From contig JBANDB010000002.1 of the NCBI GenBank assembly GCA_037576215.1, positions 5,828,001 through 5,892,000 on the forward strand: a stretch of 64,000 nt of DNA. The letters run 5' to 3'. The position numbers and the translations under genes are program-made. Positions within the stretch are counted from its first letter, which is position 1; each line of letters opens with the position of its first letter. The DNA is from Armillaria gallica. Its lineage: Eukaryota; Basidiomycota; Agaricomycetes; Agaricales; Physalacriaceae. Below, piece after piece: positions 48,258 through 56,989 of the stretch. The notes under the pieces were generated by a model. That model did not search any database and had not been told where the DNA came from. It saw nothing but the letters and a program-made list of their open reading frames with translations.

Positions 48258-50039
48258 TCAATATTCTTGTACCTTGGTACCCAAAGTCACGTCCATTCCT
48301 TGCGCCCTGTAGACATCAAGAACCGAAAGAACTGTGATCCGCTCCACCTCGTCTTCATCTGGCTCATCCGAGTGTTCCGTATCGAGGAATCGGCATAGAT
48401 TGACCTCGTGTAGGCGCTGAACAGGAGGAGATTGGGCATGGGCCAGCGTCCATCGGGACTCCAGCATATCAACGAATACCTGCACATTAAACGACATTGC
48501 ACCGCTGATATGCAATGTATGCAGGCGGGGGACTAAAGGCGTGGTTCCGTCAACCTTCAGCGTCAGCTGGAGGAGTGTCTCGTCGCTGATTGCACTATCG
48601 TCTATGTCCGTAATGTGAATGTTTTCGAGTGTCGGGCACGTCTTAAGTACTTGAAGGAGATCCTCCTTCAGGACGCATCCGTGGTCGAAGTGAAGAGTGG
48701 TGATAGGCAGTGGTCCCGAACGTTCGAGAAGGCCACGGATAGCAGTGAACGTTTCCTCGCTTTCACGCTGACGGTAATTGCGGCAGCATACTACCTGAAG
48801 CTGAGTGAGGGCGGGAGTTACCAGGTCGTCAACGAATTCCTTTAGCGGCAGGTGTTCTTCGAAACCCCACGATGAGAGTGCCAGTACGCGAAGGCCAGAA
48901 CAGACCACCGGAAGTGGTTCCCCGGTCCAATCACCCTCAAAATTTCCAAGTTCAAGGCGCAGATGGCACTCTTCCAATTGGGTGAGCTTTTGCATAACCA
49001 GGAGAGAGGTTTGTGGATCAGGCCCAGACGCATGTTCTGAGTATAATGCACTGTCACTGGTAAAAGTAGTAATCTGTGTCCAAGGAAGTTGAAAGTAAAA
49101 CATAGGCGCCACCACGTCAACGAAATGCATAAAGCGAAGGTTCGGACAACGGAACAAATCCAATCCCTGGTGAAGTGCGACATCTCCGATGTTGGTGGGA
49201 AGTATGCACAATTCGCTCAGAGAGGGCAGAGTCAGATCCAACGAAGGAATATTTGAGATTATTTGAGCGGGGAGATACAAGTGCAGACACTTCACACGTG
49301 TAGAAAAGGAAAACAGAATAGTGGCGATCGTTGGCGGTAGTTTGATGAAGGATGAGCGATCATTATCGTTCCAAATAGATAACGATAGAAGGTAGTTCCG
49401 TGAGCGATCCAATTGCATACCGAGCCAACGGCCGTATGCAGTAGCTCGAGCAGTGTCGCTGAAATTATCATCGGTGATAATGATGTTGATGGAGGACCAC
49501 AACTCCGGAAAGGAAACCACCACTGTGTTCCACTGCCTACACACTCCTTCAATTGTCCAGAGCATGCTTTTAGGAGGATGAAAGTCCCATCCTTTTCTTT
49601 CCCCTTCGGAATGAGATCGCGGTATGGGGAAGGTGGTTGTCAGACGAAAGATACGAAGAAGGATCTCCGCGGGGAGGCGCCTAACGGGATTGAGCATTTG
49701 CTTTCTTTCAATGATTGCATCGGATACGGACTGCCTCTCTTGACATAGGGCATCCACAGTTTGCTCAGCACGTGAGATGCAATCTTTCATGTCGGCGATG
49801 AATTGCACCAGACGTGACTCCTCTACATCGATATCGCGGATATCTGCTTCATATGAGGCGATCATTGCCTGGAGCGTAGCCACCTCGCCATCCAAAGGTC
49901 GGTCATTCGAACCGGCGAGACGCGCCAAATTCGGGTCATTGAGAGAGTGGCGATCAGTAGGGAAGTCGTGGGATGGCAAATTGTGATTGGGACAGGCGCA
50001 TCCTGGGCAAGGCGACCAGTTGAAACGGGTTTCCATCAT
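48258..50039 (-). CDS. F-box/LRR-like protein, coiled-coil family (intact)
   Basis: One uninterrupted 593-codon frame, closely related to the 45700-47472 gene over its whole length. It has the N-terminal CPGCACPNHNLPSHDFP motif, a coiled coil (about residues 52-115), an F-box (NPVRRLPAEILLRIFRLT ... VCRQWN ... FPELW), and degenerate Leu-rich repeats ending LGTKVQEY. It presumably acts as an SCF substrate adaptor; substrate unknown. The array order and shared ends point to tandem duplication. It is the distal member of the array and intact. Confidence 0.9.
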   Translation of the reverse strand: MMETRFNWSPCPGCACPNHNLPSHDFPTDRHSLNDPNLARLAGSNDRPLDGEVATLQAMIASYEADIRDIDVEESRLVQFIADMKDCISRAEQTVDALCQERQSVSDAIIERKQMLNPVRRLPAEILLRIFRLTTTFPIPRSHSEGERKGWDFHPPKSMLWTIEGVCRQWNTVVVSFPELWSSINIIITDDNFSDTARATAYGRWLGMQLDRSRNYLLSLSIWNDNDRSSFIKLPPTIATILFSFSTRVKCLHLYLPAQIISNIPSLDLTLPSLSELCILPTNIGDVALHQGLDLFRCPNLRFMHFVDVVAPMFYFQLPWTQITTFTSDSALYSEHASGPDPQTSLLVMQKLTQLEECHLRLELGNFEGDWTGEPLPVVCSGLRVLALSSWGFEEHLPLKEFVDDLVTPALTQLQVVCCRNYRQRESEETFTAIRGLLERSGPLPITTLHFDHGCVLKEDLLQVLKTCPTLENIHITDIDDSAISDETLLQLTLKVDGTTPLVPRLHTLHISGAMSFNVQVFVDMLESRWTLAHAQSPPVQRLHEVNLCRFLDTEHSDEPDEDEVERITVLSVLDVYRAQGMDVTLGTKVQEY

Positions 50040-52170
50040 GATAATTGTCTCGCTTTCAGACTGTGTATCTCTCGGCAGTCAGAAAGGGCAAAGGCAAGAA
50101 AGTCTGAAGAAACCGTCAGTAAACATGACATAACGTGAGATACTGTTATTCCCTACATTTTATTTCTTCAACGGCGTTCTTAAACTGCAACTTGACGATG
50201 TCGATTGTAACAATCATGGTTGAAGAATTTCCGTCGGTGGCGATTTTGGTCACGTGATATTCACGTGGTAGTAAATTAAGTAAAAATTTAGTCTCTCATA
50301 GACAGACGGACGATACATACCTAATGACAGAGGGAGGGACGGTATGTATGTAGTCTGTTTTTTTCCCAGGGGGTCTTGCTATAACCATCGGTTCCGTTAC
50401 GTAAAACTATCACGTGCTCAAGGAACACGTTCATTTATTCTTCCGTCTTGACGTGATTTTCAATTTGCTCTCATTCCTCTGCTATCGACGCGCTGTACTA
50501 CCCATAAAATACTGATATCGAATTCTATGTTCTAAAAATGCCCCATAAGCGAATGTCTTGAGCCGTATTTCCTTAAAACACCGGCATCCCTGCTATTTGC
50601 CTGCTATCCCATCTGATGCAGAGCGAAATTCATTTTTGATAATAGATGCCATGCTTGAAGACCTTCACGTAACTTCTAAGAAAAGGTTGAGGCTATGGTA
50701 TGGCAAAGACATGAGAGTAGTAGAAATATGAGCGGTGCGACGATGCAACACGCAGTAGTAGCCCTTGAGGTGGTGGGAAAGTCCTTCCAAAAGCGGCTGC
50801 TGATGTAACGGGGCCGATGGTCATAGCACTAGGGGGGCGCGGTTAAAACAGGACTAGTAAAAATTTATCTTTGAATAATTTAAATCAGATCTACTGTAGT
50901 ACGGACGCCGGCACGCTTCTGTTGAGGAGCACCGTCGGGTAATAAAACTTCCTTCCTTCTGACCCGTAGGTCTAGAAGACTTATTGCGAGCGCAGCCAAG
51001 AGGGGCGCGGACGTAAAATAGCCGACGTGACCTACATTTTCGCGTTTAAGGCCTGGTCCCACCCCCCCTCCCCTCCCCTCCTTCCATATAGGGTAGTAAT
51101 ATAGCTATATTTGGGACGCTTAGTCATAGTATTTGTTGGCGGCAACTTCTGGCTAGTTGCCGGGTACATGCCGGACCTCGCGGCAACTGATTCCAGCACC
51201 GTTCCAGTAACGCAAAAAGGCTAGAATGTGTAACAGAACGTTCAAAGGGTTACATTTTGATCAATTTATTGACTTAATGCCTCATGAGGACGTATCAAAC
51301 TGCTATATAAGGTAAGTCAGTTTCGTGTTTAAGGTCGGCACCCCCCCCCTCCCCCTACCCCTTTGCCGGATTTTAGCCGCGCGCCCCTCTTGAGCGCAGC
51401 TGAGATACCAGTCCGGTGCGGTGTGTTAAACAACTGCAAACTGTACGTTCCTCGATAACTTTTTTTCGCGTCGTCTTCGCCATCCCTGGCTCATATCTCT
51501 TTCGTTTCTTCTCGTATCGCTTTGAGACTCGATGCTATTTTTTTTACATGTATAAAGAGTGTTTATGTCGCTTTTCGACGGGTGAAAATGGGTATGTTTT
51601 CGCCTTTCCGTTTCCTTGCTGCTGCCGATATTGTCCGCCGTTGGCTTGTTCATCGGGAATTACCGGAGATACCGCCGAAACCCAAAGTCTAGTATACATA
51701 TTATGCTTGTCTGCGCTCGCAAAATGTGGGTACTCCCACGGTCCATATTATTGCTCCGAAAGTATTCGACGAATTCACGATGAGCTGGTTCCGTGAGTAC
51801 TGGCCTAAATGGTAGACCTGATACTAGCCTGGTAAACGAGAAACTCGCGGAACTCATTATTTCAGTCACCTGAAATCCGGCCGCTGGATATCAACTTGAC
51901 ATATTTAGAATTAATTGATGTGTCGAATAATTAGAGAAAAATAAAAATTGCAAATTTTTGGACGTCAGTTACGGACCAGCCATCATACTTTCTCCTCATC
52001 AACCCAAGGCATACTGAAGCTACCCTATAATCTTTCTAAAAACTCCCTACGTCTTTGTAGGAAACGACAGGACTTCATATCGTTGGGTATACTGACTCGA
52101 ATCCCTTCTTAGGTTTGTTAGTTGGGTTCGTTCCCTCTGATTGCCCACTGCCAAAAGTAAAAGGACCATT
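50040..52170. other. Intergenic with C-tract repeat
   Basis: About 2.1 kb. Two copies of a TTTAAGG-x-CACCCCCC(C) poly-C segment occur near 51045 and 51330. An inverted pair, CAAGAGGGGCGCGG (50997) and CGCGCCCCTCTTG (51380), brackets them. This suggests a small or decayed repeat unit, but no target duplication could be found. No supported gene. Confidence 0.4.
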
Positions 52171-52332
52171 ATGACGGGGTATCCTTTCAACTGGTCGCCT
52201 TGCATGGGATGCACATGCCCCAATCACTATCCACCATCTCACGTCTTTCCGTCCGTTCGTCGTACTCTCGATGACCCGAATTTGGCACGTCTTACGCGTT
52301 CGAATGACGAACCTATTGAGGGAGAAGTACAT
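52171..52332 (+). pseudogene. 5' fragment of an F-box family gene
   Basis: From the ATG at 52171 the translation (MTGYPFNWSPCMGCTCPNHY ... DDPNLARLTRSNDEPIEGE) matches the first ~50 residues of the intact F-box proteins. Homology then stops, and an LTR begins about 40 bp later. The orientation is opposite to the neighbouring array, so it was inverted or inserted separately. Only the Cys/His motif survives; coiled coil, F-box and repeats are missing. Confidence 0.85.
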
Positions 52333-52372
52333 TCTGCCCAACTGAATAGAAACCTCAAAATGGTGCAATCCT

Positions 52373-53110
52373 TGTAAATTAATTACTCATCATTTGTATT
52401 GATACCCAAAGCTCATACCATAATTACTTTTAGATACAAGCTCCTATACCTAGACTAGAAATCGTATAAATTAGCAGCGACTAGACGCATAATGGCAGGA
52501 AAGCATTCCCCCATGTTTGTGCTAGTGGCCTTATAGCTACCTAATCAATCACTGGTTTTAATTGCATATCCTCGACTGAAGTGAATTAAGTTTACCAAGT
52601 CAACCCCAAAAGGGCAGCTATAAGTAATCTAGAAGAACTAAGTAGGAAGAAGAGTTGTCCCTGCATTTGCGCCTTGCTAGTTAATTGAACTGCTCCACAT
52701 ACAAAGGCCTCATGCTCCCTCACTGACTAAAGTGATCTAGACGTGCTAAGTCGACCACAGACTGAAGACATTGCCTAATTGAAGTGAAATAAGCCCTAGA
52801 ACACTTTAAGTTCGAACATTTAACGAGTCAGTGCACTCTAGAGTCTGCATACTCTTTGCAAGTCTAGTACTTGAAGCCAGGACCTGTGTGTTCTTTGTAG
52901 AGTCTGTGTACTCTTTGTAGAACTTTGGTTCTTTATTGCAAGTGTGTGTGCTTGTGTTGTAATTGAGTCCATGTACTCCAGAGCAATTATGCTCTTTGTA
53001 GACCTCTAGGTCTTTGATTGTTCGATTGTTAAAGCTTCCCTAGTTAAAGCCTTACCAGCTCTTCTAGATGAAGTTGTTTTGGGTCTAAGCCACTCAAATT
53101 ATACCTTACA
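52373..53110 (-). repeat. LTR of a Ty3/Gypsy-like element (3' LTR)
   Basis: The 738-bp unit begins TGTAA and ends TTACA, the short inverted ends of an LTR. On the minus strand it starts TGTAAGG directly after a purine run (GTGGGGGGTT, from 53111-53120), the expected polypurine tract upstream of a 3' LTR. A gag remnant in the same orientation lies to its right. No matching second LTR was recognised, and the short sequences flanking it do not show a duplication. Its left half contains an array of small hairpins (separate entry). Confidence 0.75.
52825..53013. repeat. Array of small hairpins inside the LTR
   Basis: About 190 bp carry at least eight short hairpins spaced by sequences like TTTGTAG. 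Examples: AGAGT-6-ACTCT (52840-52855), CAAGT-5-ACTTG (52859-52873), AGAGT-6-ACTCT (52899-52914), AGAAC-4-GTTCT (52919-52932), AGAGC-6-GCTCT (52980-52995), AGACC-4-GGTCT (53000-53013). GAGT-6-ACTC hairpins lie at 52825 and 52965. The stems differ in sequence but each pairs perfectly. Direct observation; the function is unknown. Confidence 0.85.
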
Positions 53111-53276
53111 AACCCCCCACATTCATATACCTTGCTATCGTGATTAGTGTATCTCATGTAAACACTTCTAGACTTGAATCGAAGTTGTTTTAAAGCAAAA
53201 ACCCAATTGATTATTGAAATCTATGTACACCATGAGTACTTCTATCGTACTCACCCTCAAACTTAATATTGGTGAT

Positions 53277-53296
53277 TGTGTGTGTGTGTGTGTGTG
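53277..53296. repeat. (TG)10 microsatellite
   Basis: Ten TG units just left of the gag remnant. Confidence 0.95.
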
Positions 53297-53329
53297 ATTT
53301 AGTATCTAGATTGACGATCTAGACACTAG

Positions 53330-54664
53330 TGTCATTTGCACGCTGCCCATTACCGAGCACATCAGCGGAGGTGGACCCACCAGTTTTGAGCATCACCCTC
53401 CAGATGTGAGGTCGTGAAGACGACATGGAAGGACAGGATGCCTTGGTAGTATCCTCAGTGCACCTCAAAATAGGTGATGCAGTCCCTGAGGAATCTTTCA
53501 ATGTCGTCGTTCTTGTTGGCGAATGGGAGAGGGGTCCTCATGAGGATGGGCTTTACTCTGGTGTATGCCAGGGGAGTGCCGGCTGCCCAATTCCTGATAG
53601 GTCCAATAGGTGGTGGTCTGGTATATCTGGGTGGTCATGGGATTAAGAACTTGTCTCGCCTTGGGCCTGGTTGTGGCATTCGTCTCCTGTCTGGTTGCTT
53701 CCCCTTGCCCTTCCTTGCCTGCTCCAATTCTTCCTGCAGGGTGACATTTTCCTGCCACATTTGCGTATACTGGGCTTCCATCTGCATAATTCTTTCCTCT
53801 GTTGTTCCTGCAGCTCCTCCTGACCCACCTGCCTCCATTCCCTCCATTTCATTTGCCCCTGCTATCCTCCGAGAGGTAAGGGGGCCCTGGTAGTCTTGTC
53901 ATTGTGGATTCCATTCCCTCGGAGGCGAGTCAGAGAGTGGTCCTACCTTGAAGTCTGGTATTGCTTTCAGATTCTGGGATGGAATGAAGCCTGCCAGGAA
54001 TGGGTAGTAGAAGGTTTCAGGCGTCGGGAACTGGTTTGTGGTTCCGAAGCCTGTTCTCCCCTGTAGCATCGGGAGCCAGCTCGCAGTTGTGAAGCCTGTC
54101 ATTCTCTCTGGCAGCAAGGGGGTGAAGGGCATCCTCCAGCTCCCTTTGTTTGTTGGTGGTATGGAAGCATACGTCCCAGACCCTGTTTCCTTTGGCTGAG
54201 GGGTATTGTTCTCTGTTCTGGTTTTCAAAGATGCGAGCCATGATCGTATCATGTCGTTGGGCGATGGTTCCCTGAATGGGGTCTCCATGTTCAGTGGTGA
54301 GGAAGTAGCCCATGGGTTCTCGTTCCCTTCGGTTCCTCCCTGTGAACCTTCATTTGAGATCCTGCTATCATAGATCCCAGGCAGTGGTTCGCTCCGGGCC
54401 AAGGATCTTGTGATCTCTGATGGATAACTCTGGCCAGTCGAAGTCGGTTCTGTGGGGATAGAAGGGGTCACCGACAACTCGTTCCTGCCTCCTATGATCG
54501 TACTGGAGGGGGTTGAACTCATGGTCACAGATGAGTTGCTGCTGGTAGGTGAAGAAGTCTTCAGTAGGGGAGTCCGAGTCCAATTCCCCAGATTCACTGG
54601 GGAACCTTCCTCTGGGCACCATTTGTATTCCCAATCCGAGGCGGTTGGGGTGTGGAATAACCAC
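53330..54664 (-). pseudogene. Truncated Gypsy-type gag remnant
   Basis: Two stretches in one frame on the minus strand: 54597-53899 (Ser/Thr/Pro-rich) and, after a TGA, 53898 onward. The second has a Gly-rich start, a coiled coil (EERIMQMEAQYTQMWQENVT), a basic KGKGKQP segment, then the capsid-like motif KPILMRTPLPF followed by DDIERFLRDCITYFEV. These are typical of basidiomycete Ty3/Gypsy Gag. In-frame stops occur after KFLIP and after YFEVH, and the frame ends near 53330. Protease, reverse transcriptase and integrase are absent; the LTR follows within about 220 bp. A second overlapping frame (54664-54368) is also open, which may be real or compositional. The element cannot move on its own. 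Confidence 0.7.
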
Positions 54665-54736
54665 TCGGGGTTGTGGGTGCCATATCAGTATTGGGCCCCC
54701 GGGATATGCAGGAGCAGGGTCATCGGAGTTGGTGTC

Positions 54737-55378
54737 TCATATGGTAATGACCTCTGGCTCTCCCAGCTCTGCAGCGGTAAGACCTGGGGCATCGGAAGGG
54801 ATCATTGGTTGGTCCCATACCCATAGGTTGGCTGGGATATTATTTGGTTCCCAGGTCCCCACAGGGTGGTCAGGATCCTTGGCTGGTCTGTTGAGGACGG
54901 TAGTCCATACCAGCCTGGTCTCGGGGATGGGGTTCGGACTGGGGGTTTGTGGAACATTACTGGGGCCTGGGGTGGCATTTAGCTGTACCCTGGGCTGGTC
55001 GTAGGTGTGGGTCTCTGCCCGACTCTTGATGAGCTCAGCTGAGGATTTGTGGGAGAGGTTGGCAGTGGTCCTGGTGTGGTGGCGAGTCATTGTTGCCATA
55101 GTTGTTGTGTTTCTTAGGGTATAGGGGTGGGGGGTGTCACCAGGATTTGCTGTTCGGAGTCGCAGGAGGACATAATGTCTTGGGAAGGGTGCATAGTCTA
55201 GGTTGTGTTGGTTCCTGATGGGGACTAGGAGTCCCCAACATTGAAGTTGGGCTCTGATCTCCTCTCGGAAGGCGAGGAGGATCAAGGTGGTGAAGAAGGA
55301 TATAAGTAGGGCCCCTACTAGAGCCGTGCTGATAGCAATGGTCTGGGTCATGGTTAGATCAGGGGTCATTGGCATCAT
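54737..55378 (-). CDS. Membrane-anchored 213-codon ORF upstream of gag
   Basis: Begins MMPMTPDLTMTQ, then one strong membrane segment (TIAISTALVGALLISFFTTL), a basic stretch after it, and a long Thr/Pro/Asn-rich tail ending GEPEVITI. I do not recognise it. Its ATG overlaps the stop of the preceding 46-codon ORF as ATGA. With the other short membrane ORFs to its right it forms a compact same-strand series leading into gag, so it probably belongs to the mobile element. It may be an accessory or envelope-like frame, but homology is unproven. Confidence 0.45.
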   Translation of the reverse strand: MMPMTPDLTMTQTIAISTALVGALLISFFTTLILLAFREEIRAQLQCWGLLVPIRNQHNLDYAPFPRHYVLLRLRTANPGDTPHPYTLRNTTTMATMTRHHTRTTANLSHKSSAELIKSRAETHTYDQPRVQLNATPGPSNVPQTPSPNPIPETRLVWTTVLNRPAKDPDHPVGTWEPNNIPANLWVWDQPMIPSDAPGLTAAELGEPEVITI

Positions 55379-55515
55379 TGTTGAATCTGTTGTTGTAGTC
55401 TCTCAAGATCTCCCCAAAGTGCAATGACTTGGTAGAGGGCGATCCGAAAGGCGATGTAGGCGAGAATGCCAAGGGTCATTTCCCAACTGATTAGTTTTGT
55501 TGTTTGAGTCGTCAT
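55375..55515 (-). CDS. 46-codon membrane ORF
   Basis: MTTQTTKLISWEM then a membrane segment (LGILAYIAFRIALYQVIAL) and a Gln-rich end. The stop TGA overlaps the next ATG in ATGA. Family not recognised. Confidence 0.35.
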   Translation of the reverse strand: MTTQTTKLISWEMTLGILAYIAFRIALYQVIALWGDLERLQQQIQQ

Positions 55516-55538
55516 AGGCAAAGGTGGGCACGAAGGTT

Positions 55539-55646
55539 TCAGAAGAAGAGAATGCAGTCAAAAATGGTTAGGACTAGGAGGGCGACTATTGCAATGGTGG
55601 CGGAGATGGCAGTTGCTGCAATGGTTGTTGGGGACCATGTGGCCAT
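55539..55646 (-). CDS. 35-codon membrane ORF
   Basis: MATWSPTTIAATAISATIA followed by IVALLVLTIFDCILFF and a stop: essentially one membrane helix. It overlaps the end of the 90-codon frame to its right in another phase and ends 23 bp before the next ORF. Family not recognised. Confidence 0.3.
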   Translation of the reverse strand: MATWSPTTIAATAISATIAIVALLVLTIFDCILFF

Positions 55647-55858
55647 ACGCTTGTTAGGTATGTGGCATATATGAGTTTTAGTAGCGCAGTGATTAAGGGA
55701 GTGTCTTGTCTTTCGATGTCCTTTTGAAGTCGGTCTTCAGTTGGCATAAAAGATTCCCTTGGCGAGTGATTGGGGAATATAGTAAGAAGCTTTGAGCTAA
55801 TTGTTAGGGATGGACTCAGGAGTAACAAACAAGGCATCCAACAGACACTGCCTCTCAC
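55586..55858 (-). CDS. 90-codon signal-like ORF
   Basis: MRGSVCWMPCLLLLSPSLTI is hydrophobic like a signal or anchor; the remainder is charged (RLQKDIERQD), and the end is Pro/Gln-rich. First in the series of short same-strand frames. Family not recognised; may be fortuitous. Confidence 0.25.
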   Translation of the reverse strand: MRGSVCWMPCLLLLSPSLTISSKLLTIFPNHSPRESFMPTEDRLQKDIERQDTPLITALLKLIYATYLTSVWPHGPQQPLQQLPSPPPLQ

Positions 55859-56099
55859 TTTGGGCAGGCGGATGAAACCATGGTGTTTGCTATGGCAAGA
55901 TGTTTAACATTTAGACTCTCGGCTAGCGAAAGAGTAAAGTCCATGGATTATGGATTTAGCTCAAAGCTAGGGTTACAGGCTGAGAGCTATGCTACTTATA
56001 TACTGTTCATCCATTCTATATATATACCATATCCATCTGTCATTCATTGCTTCAATGAATGGGAATGTTGAAGTCGTTCGGTTTAGCGCTGGTAATTGT

Positions 56100-56953
56100 G
56101 TGTGGTGCCAGGTGCTGAGATGCCAAGGTGCCATGATAAGATAAGAAAAAGTGAATAAATCGTAACAGTAATTGCATGCAGTCCCACACCTTGCAGGTGC
56201 ATTCCAGCCCATAAGTGTGTCAGACTGCAATGCTTGGCCCAGAACCTTTTCCGAGTCTGTAGAAGGAGTCAGACTGCAATCAAATGCATCAATGGGTTTA
56301 TTAAAGAGAGCTGTGGGTATGGAGATAGTGGTGTTTTTGAGCGATGCTGAGCCAACTTCAAGAGAGTTGGGAGCAAGTATTGATAGGAGCACAAATGTCT
56401 GCAAAAGTGTTGCAATGATGATAACAGGAATGGCATTCCAGAGTCTTCTGGATGAGGTGAGGTGCAGAATTTGAAGAGGATGTGGTAAACCAAATAAATG
56501 GTTGAGCTGAAGGATAGTGAATGGTTGACAATGTAGCAGCCACCAGATCTACTGAGTCTGTGAACTGGAGGATTCAGTATTTGAATACAGGATACTCACA
56601 AGTTGCGTAAGTGATACTGAAACTGACCCCATGCACAGCCACTGTACCAACATACTCAGCGCATTTGAAGAGTTCTTTATCCAGAATTGGTTGGACACAG
56701 TATGTCCTCAGAGGATGAATAGGTAAACATGGTGCAGCCCAGCAGTAAGTGCTGCACAGAACAGTAGTCTGGCTATGACTCCTGGTGTACCTCCTAGTCG
56801 TATCTGTCAAGCTATGGGCGGCAGCTCGACTAGGGTGGCAGATGAGGAAGAGTGTCCTACTTCTGACCAAGTTGCGGTAGAGGGGAATGATAGGTCATCA
56901 TTAGACCTGGAAGGTGGGAGTAAATCATCCCATTCCTCTTTGTTGCAGCCCAT
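56100..56953 (-). pseudogene. Large multi-pass membrane protein gene, broken copy (5' part)
   Basis: Exon 1 (56953-56600) encodes a cytosolic tail (MGCNKEEWDDLLPPS), then CAALTAGLHHVYLFIL and SNQFWIKNSSNALSMLVQWL...GSVSVSLTQL. Exon 2 (from 56548) continues IWWLLHCQPFTILQLNHLFG, RLWNAIPVIIIATLLQTFVL, SILAPNSLEVGSAS, and an ectodomain with CGTACNY. This order is characteristic of a very common, unnamed Agaricomycete family with about three membrane segments and a Cys-bearing ectodomain. Exon 1 contains in-frame TGA at 56809-56807 and at 56710-56708; the second replaces a residue that is usually Arg or similar, as CGA-to-TGA would. Homology fades below about 56100, where the transposon-like ORFs begin, so the 3' part is missing or displaced. 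Confidence 0.7.
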
Positions 56954-56989
56954 GGTACTACGTCTTTGTGAATTTTGCGTCTAATGATA

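Noticed and set aside
36148..50039. A biosynthetic or metabolic gene cluster around the oxalate decarboxylases
   Set aside because: Neighbours are F-box and unknown membrane genes; no transporter, formate dehydrogenase or other pathway gene is visible.
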